From NCBI RefSeq assembly GCF_003071065.1, contig NZ_QCXX01000011.1:62001-126000 (forward strand): a stretch of DNA of 64,000 nucleotides. Reading direction: 5' to 3'. This DNA is from Sphingobacterium athyrii (GTDB lineage: Bacteria; Bacteroidota; Bacteroidia; Sphingobacteriales; Sphingobacteriaceae). Within the stretch, counting starts at the first letter, position 1; every line of letters begins with the position of its first letter. Both the position numbers and the translations under genes were made by a program. Positions 38,711 to 48,597 of the stretch are shown here, piece after piece. Below the pieces are notes generated by a model that saw only the letters and a program-made list of their open reading frames with translations, did no database searches and had not been told where the DNA came from.

Positions 38711-39706
38711 ATGCAAGAATTACCTCTAAATTTACCAGAAGGCTCACGTAAAGAAGTGATGGCCTACTTGGAGCCTTTCATGTTAAATGAAATGAGCGAA
38801 TACCTGAAGCCTGTAGAAGAAATGTGGCAACCCGCTGATTTCCTTCCAGACGCTTCAAGGGATACGTTTTTTGAGGAAATAAGAGATTTACAGGAAAGTG
38901 CCAAAGAACTTTCGTATGACTTGGTCGCTGTATTAATTGGCGATACAATCACCGAAGAAGCCCTTCCGACCTACGAATCCTGGTTGACTATGGTCGAGGA
39001 TGTCGATAAAAATGAACAAGGTGGATGGATGAAATGGGTTCGCGCCTGGACTGCCGAAGAGAACCGCCACGGGGATCTATTGAATAAATATCTTTACTTA
39101 TCCGGCAGAATAGATATGCGACAGTTTGAGATGTCCACACAATACCTGATACAAGATGGTTTTGATATCGGGACTGGTGCTGATCCTTACCGTAACTTTA
39201 TCTATACCTCATTCCAGGAACTTGCCACCAACGTATCCCACCGTCGGGTATCGGGACTTTCCAAAAAAAGTGGTGATAAGCTTCTTGCGAAGATGTGTGG
39301 TGTCATTGCATCGGATGAAGCACGTCACGCCAAGGCCTATATGTCTTTCATATCAAAAGCCCTGACTGTAGACCCTAGCGAAGTGATGATAGCTTTTGAA
39401 GATATGATGCGTAAGAAAATCGTGATGCCGGCACAGTTTTTAAGAGAAGCAGGCGAACCTCAGGGTGACGCCTTTGCTCATTTTTCAGATGCTGCACAGC
39501 GATTAGGCGTATATACCGCTTTAGATTATGTTGATATCTTGAAAGAACTTAATAATGAATGGAAGATTGATCAAGTTTCAGGACTAAATGATCAGGGAGA
39601 AAAAGCAAGAGACTATCTCCTAAAATTGCCTGATCGTCTGGCAAGATTAGCAGATCGCATGAAGATTCCCGAAAAAGAATATAAATTCAAATGGATATAC
39701 GGATAA
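38711..39706 (+). CDS. Acyl-ACP desaturase, di-iron type
   Basis: 331 aa from the ATG at 38711; the in-frame start at 38681 precedes the promoter box. It is a soluble fatty acid desaturase of the stearoyl-ACP (type 2) family. The di-iron ligands are visible as EENRH at residues 116-120 and DEARH at 202-206. It introduces a double bond into acyl-ACP, needing oxygen and reduced ferredoxin. Bond position is not predictable. Single gene with a strong terminator. Confidence 0.92.
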   Translation: MQELPLNLPEGSRKEVMAYLEPFMLNEMSEYLKPVEEMWQPADFLPDASRDTFFEEIRDLQESAKELSYDLVAVLIGDTITEEALPTYESWLTMVEDVDKNEQGGWMKWVRAWTAEENRHGDLLNKYLYLSGRIDMRQFEMSTQYLIQDGFDIGTGADPYRNFIYTSFQELATNVSHRRVSGLSKKSGDKLLAKMCGVIASDEARHAKAYMSFISKALTVDPSEVMIAFEDMMRKKIVMPAQFLREAGEPQGDAFAHFSDAAQRLGVYTALDYVDILKELNNEWKIDQVSGLNDQGEKARDYLLKLPDRLARLADRMKIPEKEYKFKWIYG

Positions 39707-39746
39707 ACAGAAAAGCTTGATTAGAAATAATCAGGCTTTTCTGTTT
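39705..39746 (+). terminator. Terminator of the desaturase gene
   Basis: A 19-bp stem with one G-U pair, GAAA loop and T-rich end. It overlaps the stop codon region. Confidence 0.9.
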
Positions 39747-39904
39747 ACTACTTCCCTCCTTAATTTCTACGACAGCCTTATTCTTCTATACCTCAGACCT
39801 TATATACGCTAAAAAAAATTAGAAATCTTAGTACAAGAATCAGTAGGCTTTCCCTAATGTCCACACTACTTTGAAATTTTTATTTGCAATTAATTTCCTG
39901 AACA

Positions 39905-40145
39905 GAGTCCGAGTATCACGCATGATTCGACTATCTTTCGATTATACTTCGGGACAGGTTCGGCCCTCCTCCACCCCTGAGAGCAGGTAAGAGCGACTTG
40001 TCAATGCTGTATTTGTGCGGTGAATCCGTGTTATACTCGGACTCACCACGGACTCACCACGCTCTCATCACTGACTCACCTCGAAGCTGATACGACTATA
40101 TCCCGAAGCAGATACGAAGCAGACACGAATCACTACCGTAGGAAT
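39905..40145. repeat. Fold-back, GC-richer intergenic element with short direct repeats
   Basis: GAGTCCGAGTAT at 39905-39916 recurs inverted at 40033-40044, and similarity continues inward with gaps (CACG, then GATTC). The right part holds direct repeats of GGACTCACCAC at 40039 and 40050, then TGACTCACC at 40072. Further right, GAAGCAGATACGAAGCAGACACGAA is an internally repeated stretch. No frame is supported. The rest of the 462-bp gap 39707-40168 holds only the desaturase terminator. Confidence 0.6.
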
Positions 40146-40168
40146 GGCGAACCTTAAATAATCAGAAA

Positions 40169-41698
40169 TTATTTCACATTTCCCATAAGCTTCCGCACAA
40201 CAGGCGACAATGCGATGAGCACCACACCCGCAATTAAAGAATACAAACCCAATTGCTTATAACTTTCGGTGTACGTCACTAAGTTATCCGCCAGCGAACT
40301 TCCCTCTTTTGCTTCAGCCATACCCGCACCGATCAAGCCCGCCACATATTGTCCATAAGCACTCGCCAAAAACCACATTCCCATCATAATACCCTGTAAC
40401 CTTGCCGGGGACAGTTTCGTCATAATGGACAGTCCAATTGGCGAGAGACAGAGCTCCCCGACGGTAATCACTAATAGAGCAAGTGTAAAGATATCCAATG
40501 AGGTCATCCCATCATGGGCAAAAAGACGCGTAGCAAAAAGCACGTAGTATCCTAGCCCTAGGAAAACAAAGCCCAATCCAAACTTGATAATGGTATTCGG
40601 TTCAAGTTTACGTTTTCCCAACCAGATCCAGAACAGTCCAAATAATGGTGCTAAGGCGATAATAAATAATGCACCTCCAGAATTATTGACACCATTTGGA
40701 TCAAGTGTCACCGCCCCAAGTAAAGAGTCATTCAGATGCTCTGCAGCGAAAATACTCAGAGAGCCACCACTTTGCTCATATATCCCCCAAAAGATAATGG
40801 AAAACAAAATAAATACCAGCGCAGCAATTAATTTTTTTCGTTCCTCTCTGGTTACTTGTGACATTTCATAGAACAGATACAACAATGTCAATGGCCCGAT
40901 AGTATACATAAAATAATCGGTATATTGGGTTTTCGACACCATGATCTGAATTACAGGTATAAAGATCAAGGTCAGGGCATATACCGCATATTCAACCCAT
41001 TTTGGCAAGGCTTTCGTCTTTACAATAGCATCTGGGTGTCCAGGTTGCAGCCCGATAGGTCCGAGATGTCTTTTGGTAAAGTGAAAATTAATCAAACTTG
41101 CCAGCATCCCTATTGCAGCTAAACCAAAAGCAACATTCCAACGGTGAGGTTCGGAGATAACCGAACTCAACATATACCCTTTACCAATAGCGACACAAAC
41201 ATAGCCACCTAAAAATGCACCTAGATTGATCCCCGCATAGAAAAGCGAGAAGCCACCATCACGACGGCTATCTCCATCACGATAGAGTTCTCCCACCATC
41301 GTAGAGATATTCGGCTTAAAAAAGCCGGTACCGATAATAATAAATGAGAGACCAAAAAAGAAATATTGATGTGGATCCGCTGCCAGGAAAAGGCTTCCTG
41401 CGATCATCAATAAGCCGCCCCAAAACAATGATTTTCTAAAACCTAAAATCTTATCAGCGAAAAGACCACCGATAAATGTAAAAGCATAGACAAATGCCTG
41501 AGTAGCCCCATACTGTAAATTAGCTTCTTTCTTTGCAAAATCTAGCTCGGTGATCATAAAGAACACCAACATGCCCCGCATGCCATAAAAGCAAAACCGC
41601 TCCCACATTTCCGAAAAGAACAGGCTCCAGATTTGCCGAGGGTACTTGCCCTTAAAATTTTGAATCTCCTCTAACGACTCGCGTTTACTAGCCTCCAT
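40169..41698 (-). CDS. POT family peptide transporter (first of four)
   Basis: 509 aa with about 14 membrane segments. Proton-coupled uptake of di- and tripeptides. The POT signature EMWERFCFYGMRG lies near residue 30, and the second signature GTGFFKPNISTMVGELY near 125 includes the FKPN loop. It is the shortest and most divergent of the four POT proteins here. An adjacent paralogue lies 55 bp upstream on the same strand, with a terminator hairpin between. Confidence 0.93.
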   Translation of the reverse strand: MEASKRESLEEIQNFKGKYPRQIWSLFFSEMWERFCFYGMRGMLVFFMITELDFAKKEANLQYGATQAFVYAFTFIGGLFADKILGFRKSLFWGGLLMIAGSLFLAADPHQYFFFGLSFIIIGTGFFKPNISTMVGELYRDGDSRRDGGFSLFYAGINLGAFLGGYVCVAIGKGYMLSSVISEPHRWNVAFGLAAIGMLASLINFHFTKRHLGPIGLQPGHPDAIVKTKALPKWVEYAVYALTLIFIPVIQIMVSKTQYTDYFMYTIGPLTLLYLFYEMSQVTREERKKLIAALVFILFSIIFWGIYEQSGGSLSIFAAEHLNDSLLGAVTLDPNGVNNSGGALFIIALAPLFGLFWIWLGKRKLEPNTIIKFGLGFVFLGLGYYVLFATRLFAHDGMTSLDIFTLALLVITVGELCLSPIGLSIMTKLSPARLQGIMMGMWFLASAYGQYVAGLIGAGMAEAKEGSSLADNLVTYTESYKQLGLYSLIAGVVLIALSPVVRKLMGNVK

Positions 41699-41720
41699 AC
41701 TGTATTTATATTAATCAAAA

Positions 41721-41744
41721 AAGCTTCTTTCGTAAAAGAAGCTT
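41721..41744 (-). terminator. Terminator between the two adjacent POT genes
   Basis: AAGCTTCTTT and its complement form a 10-bp stem with a 4-base loop and T-run on the minus strand, directly after the 41754 stop. The next gene thus probably has its own promoter. Confidence 0.85.
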
Positions 41745-41753
41745 ATATAGTTA

Positions 41754-43529
41754 TTATTTAATTCCGTGCATCAACCTTTTGATCAAAGGATTGAATAACA
41801 TCACTAGCAATCCGGCAAAAGCTGGAATGGCTGTAAATAAAAAGAAAAAGTGACTTAATGAGTATTCTTGTTGAATTGTCTCCACCTGTCCCCCCAATAC
41901 TGCTGCGACCTTTTGAGCGATCGCAATAGCAAGATACCAGATACCAAACATAAAAGCCAGCATCCGTGCCGGAACCAGCTTGGAAACATAAGACAAACCT
42001 ACTGGTGAAATAAACAATTCACCCAAAGTATGGAACAGGTAAGTCAGGACAAGAAATACCATTGAGATTTTCACTCCCGGTGCTATCCCCCATGATCCCA
42101 ATCCGATAATCAAGAACCCAATTGCAACAAGGATCAAGCCGAATCCATATTTAAATGCTGCCGAAGGGTTATATTTCGATTCCCAGATCTTGGAAACTGT
42201 AGACGCTAATGCAATAATAAAAAAGGAGTTAAGAATTGAGAACCAGGAGACTTTGATTTCTGAAGCCTCTTTGTTAAACTCCTGATAAAGCATCCAGATC
42301 GCCGCACCCCAGATCAGTCCAAAACAGACAAATAAAACGATATTGGATATTGCGATCTTATCCCATGTCACCTTAGCCAATTTAATTAAGACCCAACTGA
42401 TAATTGACAGCGGTACAATCGTTAACAAACCATTGACCACATTAAATGTTGTCAATGCAGTGCCTGTAAGCGCTCGGTCGATATTATCTCTTGCGACAAT
42501 GACCAGTGAAGTTGCTCCCTGTTCAAAGCTCATGAAAAAGAAAATAAGGAAAAATGCCAAAAGCACCACGGCAAACATCCTGTCCCGAACAGTTTTGTCA
42601 TAACGCAAAATCCGGGAAACAATCAAATAAATAAAAAGGATCAATGCGACGATGACCATGATATACTGTCCCCTCAGAAAAGAGGTATCCAGTCCGGCAA
42701 AAACATCAATAATACCATTTTTCGACAATGGGTCATTAAAAGCATAGACAAAACCTATAATGGATACGATAGCGATCAGCACATAATCTCTTAATGTAAA
42801 CGGATTTTTGGTATCCGTATCGCTAACCGTGACTTCTTTCTTTTCACCGGTCACAGACTTGTCCAAAATACCGAGGTTGCCCATGAGCGGTTTTGCGAAA
42901 ACAAACTGAAGTGTACCTAAGAGCATAAAAATACCGGCTAACCCAAAACCCCAATGCCATCCATACGTTTCAGCGATATAACCGCAGAGCATCATCCCAA
43001 AGAAAGCGCCCGCATTAACGCCCATATAGAATATGGTGTATGCGCCATCCTTCTTTTCAGGAAGGTCTTTATACATCTCGCCAAGGATTGAAGGCATATT
43101 CGGCTTGAAAAAGCCCGTTCCGATAACCAGGCAGATCAACCCCAAGAAAAACATAATGGCGGTATCAAAAGCCATTGCCGCATGCCCTAATGTCATGATT
43201 GCCGAACCTATAATAACGGCTTTCCGGGATCCGATATATTTATCAGCAATGATTCCTCCTAGGATTGGTGTCAAATAAAGCATCATGGCATAAGTCCCAT
43301 ACAATGCACCTGCCTGTTGAGCAGTCCAGGCCCAGCCAGAGAATGGACTCCCCTGGATAACCGCAGCAGTTAAAAATTGCATCAATAGGACCCGCATTCC
43401 ATAGAACGAGAATCGTTCCCACATTTCTGTAAAGAAAAGTACAAACAGCCCTGAGCGCTGTCCTAGTACATTTGATTTAAAAAAATCATTCGACGGGCTT
43501 GTAGTGATTTCCCCGTTTAGTCTCCCCAT
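41754..43529 (-). CDS. POT family peptide transporter (second of four)
   Basis: 591 aa, the longest of the four. Signatures EMWERFSFYGMRVL and GTGFFKPNMPSILGEMY are present, as is the late motif GELFISPVGLSYVSKLVP. Extra membrane segments and a longer middle region account for the length. It imports small peptides by proton symport; substrate range is unknown. Its start is MGRLNGEITTSPS at 43529. Confidence 0.93.
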   Translation of the reverse strand: MGRLNGEITTSPSNDFFKSNVLGQRSGLFVLFFTEMWERFSFYGMRVLLMQFLTAAVIQGSPFSGWAWTAQQAGALYGTYAMMLYLTPILGGIIADKYIGSRKAVIIGSAIMTLGHAAMAFDTAIMFFLGLICLVIGTGFFKPNMPSILGEMYKDLPEKKDGAYTIFYMGVNAGAFFGMMLCGYIAETYGWHWGFGLAGIFMLLGTLQFVFAKPLMGNLGILDKSVTGEKKEVTVSDTDTKNPFTLRDYVLIAIVSIIGFVYAFNDPLSKNGIIDVFAGLDTSFLRGQYIMVIVALILFIYLIVSRILRYDKTVRDRMFAVVLLAFFLIFFFMSFEQGATSLVIVARDNIDRALTGTALTTFNVVNGLLTIVPLSIISWVLIKLAKVTWDKIAISNIVLFVCFGLIWGAAIWMLYQEFNKEASEIKVSWFSILNSFFIIALASTVSKIWESKYNPSAAFKYGFGLILVAIGFLIIGLGSWGIAPGVKISMVFLVLTYLFHTLGELFISPVGLSYVSKLVPARMLAFMFGIWYLAIAIAQKVAAVLGGQVETIQQEYSLSHFFFLFTAIPAFAGLLVMLFNPLIKRLMHGIK

Positions 43530-43610
43530 AAGTAATCAACCTTTATTTTTATAAAATACTTACAAAGAAACAAAAACAAAATCACTTTTGACCAAAATAA
43601 AGTTGCATAA

Positions 43611-43646
43611 ACAAAAAAAGGTAACCCTTTTGGATTACCTTTTCAG
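43611..43646 (-). terminator. Terminator of the XRE regulator gene
   Basis: Minus strand: AAAAGGTAATCC pairs with GGGTTACCTTTT (one mismatch), followed by a T-run. It lies 19 bp past the stop at 43665. Confidence 0.82.
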
Positions 43647-43664
43647 TAACAATTTTAATATGCC

Positions 43665-43994
43665 CTATCTTTTGTGCAATTGTTCGTAAAGATCAATGAC
43701 CTTTTTTTGAAGTTCGATAACTTCGCCATCGCGTTGTTGCAACTTTTGCGTTAACGCATTGACCTCATTAACATACTCTTTATCCTCTTCTGAATCAGAA
43801 GTAGATAATAGCTGGACAACTGTCAAATTGAATAATTTTGAGATCTGATTCAGGCGAGACAGATTCACATCTGTAATTCCTGTTTCAATTTTCGAAAATG
43901 CCGGGATTGAGATATCCAATCGCTTTGCAACATCCTCTTGACTCCACCCTTTTTGGTGTCTAAGTAATCTAATTTTTTTTCCTAATGCATTCAT
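43665..43994 (-). CDS. XRE-type helix-turn-helix regulator with coiled coil
   Basis: 109 aa. A Cro/C1 helix-turn-helix covers about residues 5-60 (KIRLLRHQKGWSQEDVAKRL, SIPAFSKIETG). The remaining part (EVNALTQKLQQRDGEVIELQ...) is a predicted coiled coil, likely for dimerization. The target is unknown. A -7 box candidate (TATTTTTG) is seen at 44012-44019 on the minus strand. It sits between the mpl operon and the POT genes. Confidence 0.9.
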   Translation of the reverse strand: MNALGKKIRLLRHQKGWSQEDVAKRLDISIPAFSKIETGITDVNLSRLNQISKLFNLTVVQLLSTSDSEEDKEYVNEVNALTQKLQQRDGEVIELQKKVIDLYEQLHKR

Positions 43995-44059
43995 CTGGTA
44001 GATATTTTAAACAAAAATAGCAATTAAAAATTAATTTACATTAAATTATAATTTTTTCT

Positions 44060-45430
44060 TTAAAAATCCCTAAAAAAACGATCAGCAAGAACGGACAGAT
44101 TAACCCCGTTATAATTATTTAAACTCATAAGCAGTAAATTGTAACCCCTGGATTTTACTCCATCTAAAAAAGAATACAAGCCATCCAAACTCACAACAAC
44201 CTCTAAATCAGTATTATTAAAACTCTTCTTGATATTCTCAGGAACACTTTCAATATTCTTGTTCATTTCCTTACAGGAGTTGATATTCACGTAGACAACA
44301 GAGAGATCCGACTCACGCATGGAGTCAGCATATTGTAACAAAAAGCTTGAATCCAAACTATCATACGAGTTTATTTCGATAATTGTGACCAATTTCTGAT
44401 TAGGAAATTGTTCTTTTACGGCGTGAATACTTGATTTAACCTTATCTGCATTACAGGCGTAATCTTGATAAACGACAGACCCCTCAGAACTTGCTACAAA
44501 TTCCAGATAACGGATAGAGGTATTGAAACTCTTTATCGCATCAAAGAACTCTTTCTTTTTAATACCAAGCCATTCACATACCGTATAAGCGCCGGCAATA
44601 TTAGACAGATTATGCTTTCCGAATATTTGTAAAGGGACATCTCCATCTGCTGTATTCAGATAAGTAACCCCTTTGTTAATGGTATAATCAGGTATTTTAT
44701 AACCATGCCTATTGATCTTACAGTCTTTGGTATCCTGTAAAACACCCTGAAGGACAGCGTCTTCTTTATTATAGATCAGCGTACCTTTAGGGGGTATGGA
44801 GTCAATAAAATCTTCAAACTGTTTAATATATTCCTCTTTGGATATTTTGGAATTAAATTCATTCCATACAATACCCGAAATTAAGGCGATATTAGGCTTA
44901 TAATACAAAAATTTGGACTTAGGATCAATTTTGGACGAAACATATTCATCTCCCTCGATAATAATAATCTTATTATTTTTTGTAATATCTACCAACTTAT
45001 CAAAGCCTCTCAGCTGGGCTCCTACTAAATAGTCAAAATCTTTACCTAAGAATCGCATCACATGCATGACCATGCTCGTGATCGTTGTCTTCCCATAGCT
45101 ACCTGCGATAACTACACGGATCTTATCCTGCGAGAGTTCTTGTATAAACTCCGGAAAAGAATAGATCTTTAAACCTAGTTCCTGTGCTTTTTTTAATTCG
45201 GGATTATTTGCTTCCGCATGTGCTCCCAAAATAACAGCATCAATATCATCCGTCACCTTGCCGGAAAACCATCCCAATTGATCTGGCAATAATCCAGCTT
45301 CGATAAGATGGGAACGGGAAGGTTCCACAATCTGATCATCAGATCCAGTAATCTGATGCCCTTGCTTTGCCAATGAAATGGCAAGGTTATGCATCACACT
45401 ACCACCTATCGCTATAAAATGAATACGCAT
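44060..45430 (-). CDS. mpl: Mpl-type UDP-MurNAc:tripeptide ligase
   Basis: 456 aa of the Mur ligase family. Mpl recycles peptidoglycan by joining L-Ala-D-Glu-meso-DAP to UDP-MurNAc. The N-terminus MRIHFIAIGGSVMHNLA replaces the usual Mur Rossmann start in the way seen in Mpl. The ATP loop is GSYGKTT, and the ligand region IIEGDEY is conserved. It is last in a four-gene operon: glmU-like, tpiA, prmA, mpl, with 7-12 bp gaps. Confidence 0.9.
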   Translation of the reverse strand: MRIHFIAIGGSVMHNLAISLAKQGHQITGSDDQIVEPSRSHLIEAGLLPDQLGWFSGKVTDDIDAVILGAHAEANNPELKKAQELGLKIYSFPEFIQELSQDKIRVVIAGSYGKTTITSMVMHVMRFLGKDFDYLVGAQLRGFDKLVDITKNNKIIIIEGDEYVSSKIDPKSKFLYYKPNIALISGIVWNEFNSKISKEEYIKQFEDFIDSIPPKGTLIYNKEDAVLQGVLQDTKDCKINRHGYKIPDYTINKGVTYLNTADGDVPLQIFGKHNLSNIAGAYTVCEWLGIKKKEFFDAIKSFNTSIRYLEFVASSEGSVVYQDYACNADKVKSSIHAVKEQFPNQKLVTIIEINSYDSLDSSFLLQYADSMRESDLSVVYVNINSCKEMNKNIESVPENIKKSFNNTDLEVVVSLDGLYSFLDGVKSRGYNLLLMSLNNYNGVNLSVLADRFFRDF

Positions 45431-45437
45431 CGCTCTA

Positions 45438-46277
45438 TTACCGTTTCACAAACTTGGCTGCACACCAATTATTTAAAACTTTTTTGGAGATAAATTCAAA
45501 CCCCAAAGACTCAGCGGCATCACGCAACATCGCCAAATCTTCCTGTTCATAAAATCCACTTAAGTACAACTCTCCATTTTTATTGATACTTAATGCATAT
45601 TGCGGCAACTGCTCCAACAGGATATTTCGATTAATATTTGCTAATATCGTATCGAAAAGACGATCTTTTAACACCTCAAAGGATCCACATACAGCCTCGA
45701 TATTGTCAACATGATTAAGCCCGCTATTTTCAGCGACACTTTCCACGCAGATTTCGTCATAGTCCACTGCCAATATGGCCTTAGCTCCTTTTTTTGATGC
45801 CAGAATCGCTAGAATACCTGTACCGCAGCCCATATCCAATACTCGCTTGCCCTCAAAATCATTTTCCAGGATATATTGAAGCATCATTGATGTAGTCTGA
45901 TGGTGCCCTGTCCCAAAAGACATTTTAGGATCAATGATGATTTCATAAGGGAAATCAGGTTTTGACTCATGAAATGTAGCCCTTACATAACACTGTCCAC
46001 CGACTTCTATGGGATTAAAGTTACTTTCCCAAAGTTTATTCCAGTTCTGGTTTTCTATTTCCTGAACCTTATAGTCCACTTCAAGTCCAGCATCCAGATT
46101 TAGCATTAATGTTTCTAATGCCTGCAAATCAAGATTTGCAGCCGGTATATAAGCTGCAAATCCTGATTCGGTATCTTCAAAAGTATCAAAACCAATGTCT
46201 GCCAAATCAGATACCAATAGATCCTTTTGCCATTCCTCTCCTGATAGCATTTGAAAGATAACCTCTATGTATTTCAT
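45438..46277 (-). CDS. prmA: Ribosomal protein L11 methyltransferase
   Basis: 279 aa. Methylates L11 using S-adenosylmethionine. The SAM motif VLDMGCGTGILAILASKKGA, the PrmA sequence DPKMSFGTGHHQTTSMML and NINRNILLEQLP are all present. The N-terminal substrate domain is shorter than in E. coli, normal for Bacteroidota. Third gene of its operon, 9 bp behind tpiA. Confidence 0.95.
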   Translation of the reverse strand: MKYIEVIFQMLSGEEWQKDLLVSDLADIGFDTFEDTESGFAAYIPAANLDLQALETLMLNLDAGLEVDYKVQEIENQNWNKLWESNFNPIEVGGQCYVRATFHESKPDFPYEIIIDPKMSFGTGHHQTTSMMLQYILENDFEGKRVLDMGCGTGILAILASKKGAKAILAVDYDEICVESVAENSGLNHVDNIEAVCGSFEVLKDRLFDTILANINRNILLEQLPQYALSINKNGELYLSGFYEQEDLAMLRDAAESLGFEFISKKVLNNWCAAKFVKR

Positions 46278-46286
46278 TTCTAAAAA

Positions 46287-47054
46287 TTAGCCGTTAAACA
46301 CTTTGGCAATATCAATAAAATCTCTCGATTTCAAAGAAGCTCCTCCGATCAAACCACCGTCGATATCCGCTTGCGCAAATAAATCCTTTGCATTGCCCGG
46401 ATTACAGGATCCGCCGTAAAGGATACTTGTATTATCGGCTGTTTCCTGTCCATATTTCTCTGCCACAACCTGACGGATAAATTGATGTACCTCCTGCGCT
46501 TGTTCCGGACTGGCGGTAAGTCCTGTACCAATTGCCCAAACTGGCTCATAGGCCAATACCACAGCTGCAAAAGCTTCATTGGATAGATGGAACAATCCAT
46601 CAGTCAATTGTGTTTTAATTATTTCAAAGAAATCACCGGACTCACGTTCTTCTTTCGTTTCTCCAATACAAAATATCGGCGTCAAGCCATGTTTCAAAGC
46701 GATATCTACTTTAGCAGCCAACAAAGCATCTGTTTCACCAAAATAAGCACGTCTTTCAGAGTGTCCCAAAATAACATGTGAAGCACCGACCGATTTTACC
46801 TGAGCTGCTGAAATCTCACCTGTATATGCTCCAGATTCTGCCTGATGAATATTTTGTGCACCAATATTTACATTTGTCACATTCTTGGATAGTTGTCCAA
46901 GACTTGACAAATGGATAAAAGGGCTACAAACAACCAATTCTTGATTTCCGATTACCTCATCTTTGGCCATATTGATAATTTCAGAGAATAAACTTAATCC
47001 CGATTGATAGTCTAAATTCATTTTCCAATTACCAGCTACGATTTTCTTACGCAT
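46287..47054 (-). CDS. tpiA: Triosephosphate isomerase
   Basis: 255 aa TIM barrel interconverting DHAP and glyceraldehyde-3-phosphate. Substrate Lys in AGNWKMN, catalytic His in GHSERRAYFGE, catalytic Glu in AYEPVWAIGTG and the phosphate loop LYGGSCNPGN are all intact. Second in the glmU-like/tpiA/prmA/mpl operon. Confidence 0.98.
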   Translation of the reverse strand: MRKKIVAGNWKMNLDYQSGLSLFSEIINMAKDEVIGNQELVVCSPFIHLSSLGQLSKNVTNVNIGAQNIHQAESGAYTGEISAAQVKSVGASHVILGHSERRAYFGETDALLAAKVDIALKHGLTPIFCIGETKEERESGDFFEIIKTQLTDGLFHLSNEAFAAVVLAYEPVWAIGTGLTASPEQAQEVHQFIRQVVAEKYGQETADNTSILYGGSCNPGNAKDLFAQADIDGGLIGGASLKSRDFIDIAKVFNG

Positions 47055-47066
47055 GATTTTTACGAT

Positions 47067-48233
47067 TTAATTATATTTTTTGTTAAGTTGATTCAATTCC
47101 CTCTTGTGCCGTTCGGGCAGTTCTTCATTTTTTGACATATATAGCGTTTCCAGATACTCCATAAACTTATCAAAGTTATAGTGTTGCGTATCCCCATTAA
47201 ACACCCAGGCAAACGACGGTACAAATTTAGCATAAAAACTTGTATCTGCCAGCATACTTGCAATTCCAATTACCGTTCCGGTATTTAAAGAAGAATTAAT
47301 ACCCGTTCGTGTATAATCTCCCATGAAAACGCCGCACTTTAATAAGCCGGTATCTCTAAACCCTTCCAGCTTATAATCATAAATTGAGACCGTTTTCAGA
47401 TTATTTTTAAGATTCGAATTGGATGTTCCTGCACCGAGGTTACACCAATCGCCGATAACCGAGCAGCCCAGATAGCCGTGATGACCTTTTGCCGAAAAAT
47501 CACCGATAACCGCATTGCCGACCTCGCCGCCTACGACACTCTTCCGGCCAACCGATACATTCCCATAAATCGTTGCGCCCATTTTTACGACAGCCCCTTT
47601 TCCTAAGTATAAAGGCCCGCGTAAATGCGCTCCCTCCATGATGGTGGCGCCTTCATCAATGTAAATAGGTCCGCAGGTCGAATTGAGCGTGGCGCATTCC
47701 ATCGTGACCTCTTTCGCAATATAAAACGCCGTCCCTAACAGCTGATTTGTCGGGGAAACATTGGCAATAGATGTCTCAGTTGCCAAAAGCTTGAAATCAC
47801 GCTCAATTTCAGCCCCTGTCAATAAAAATAAATCTTCCACCCCTTTCAACAGTGCAATTTCTTCGGTTATATCCTTCAATTTAAGCGCACAGCTTCTGTT
47901 ATACCGCAAGGCAATGATCCTACCGCCGCACCGCAAGACATCTCCTTCCTCCATGGCCAAAACAGCCCGTAAAAGCACCTCAGAAGGAACAACATGTTTG
48001 GTCACCCAAACAGCTCCGTCCTCCAGCACTTCGCCTTCAGCAAGTTCCAAATCGAATACTGAGGCCAACCTAAGCCATTTCTCCCTTAGCGTCAGGATAC
48101 CGACACGTAAGTCAAGACAGGATTTAATAAAGGTAAAAGGATATAAGCTCTTTTTATCAAAAGAAGTCAGCGGGAAAGTAAGCTTATCCAACGGTCGGAC
48201 AGCATCAAAACAATCTACAAAAAAGATTTTCAC
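47067..48233 (-). CDS. Alternative GlmU-like sugar-phosphate nucleotidyl/acetyltransferase
   Basis: 389 aa when started at GTG 48233 (KIFFVDCFDAVRPL). The longer frame to TTG 48263 overlaps the rpmE terminator. The N-terminal region (LTFPLTSFDKK, then LRVGILTLREKW) matches the alternative Bacteroidota GlmU family, probably making UDP-GlcNAc. The C-terminal half is a left-handed beta helix of hexapeptides (GPIYIDEGATIMEGAHLRGP, then GAVVKMGATIYGNVSVG). It heads a four-gene operon with tpiA. The classical pyrophosphorylase glycine loop is not obvious, so the exact activity is inferred. Confidence 0.82.
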   Translation of the reverse strand: MKIFFVDCFDAVRPLDKLTFPLTSFDKKSLYPFTFIKSCLDLRVGILTLREKWLRLASVFDLELAEGEVLEDGAVWVTKHVVPSEVLLRAVLAMEEGDVLRCGGRIIALRYNRSCALKLKDITEEIALLKGVEDLFLLTGAEIERDFKLLATETSIANVSPTNQLLGTAFYIAKEVTMECATLNSTCGPIYIDEGATIMEGAHLRGPLYLGKGAVVKMGATIYGNVSVGRKSVVGGEVGNAVIGDFSAKGHHGYLGCSVIGDWCNLGAGTSNSNLKNNLKTVSIYDYKLEGFRDTGLLKCGVFMGDYTRTGINSSLNTGTVIGIASMLADTSFYAKFVPSFAWVFNGDTQHYNFDKFMEYLETLYMSKNEELPERHKRELNQLNKKYN

Positions 48234-48253
48234 AAAATAAAAATAACAAAAAA

Positions 48254-48280
48254 AACCCGACAAATAACATTTATCGAGTT
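48254..48280 (-). terminator. Terminator of rpmE
   Basis: Minus strand: AACTCGATAAAT pairs with ATTTGTCGGGTT (12 bp, two G-U) around GTT, followed by eight Ts. It separates rpmE from the glmU-like operon. Confidence 0.85.
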
Positions 48281-48311
48281 CTTAATATTGTAATATACAG
48301 ATCTGCTACAA

Positions 48312-48560
48312 TTATTTTTTGTTGTAACGGCTACGGAATTTGTCGATACGTCCAGCAGTATCAACCAATTTCATTTTACCTGTATAGAAAGGGTGTGATG
48401 TATGAGAAATCTCTAATTTTACAACTGGATACTCATTACCATCTTCCCACTGAATAGTCTCTTTCGTGTCAACACAAGATTTAGTAATAAAAGCATAGTC
48501 GTTTGACATATCTTTAAATACAACTAATCTGTAATTTGAAGGATGCAAATCTTTTTTCAT
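48312..48560 (-). CDS. rpmE2: 50S ribosomal protein L31, type B
   Basis: 82 aa. The start [20 protein letters not shown] and the segment [20 protein letters not shown] are characteristic. The zinc-binding CxxC pairs of type A are absent, so it is the zinc-independent type B. Promoter and terminator are its own. Confidence 0.96.
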   Translation of the reverse strand: MKKDLHPSNYRLVVFKDMSNDYAFITKSCVDTKETIQWEDGNEYPVVKLEISHTSHPFYTGKMKLVDTAGRIDKFRSRYNKK

Positions 48561-48597
48561 TATTATATATGATTACGTATATTCAATTATTGAGGTG

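Noticed and set aside
47761-48240. 159-aa plus-strand frame
   Set aside because: Antisense shadow of the glmU-like gene; no recognizable domain and serine-rich, shadow-type composition.
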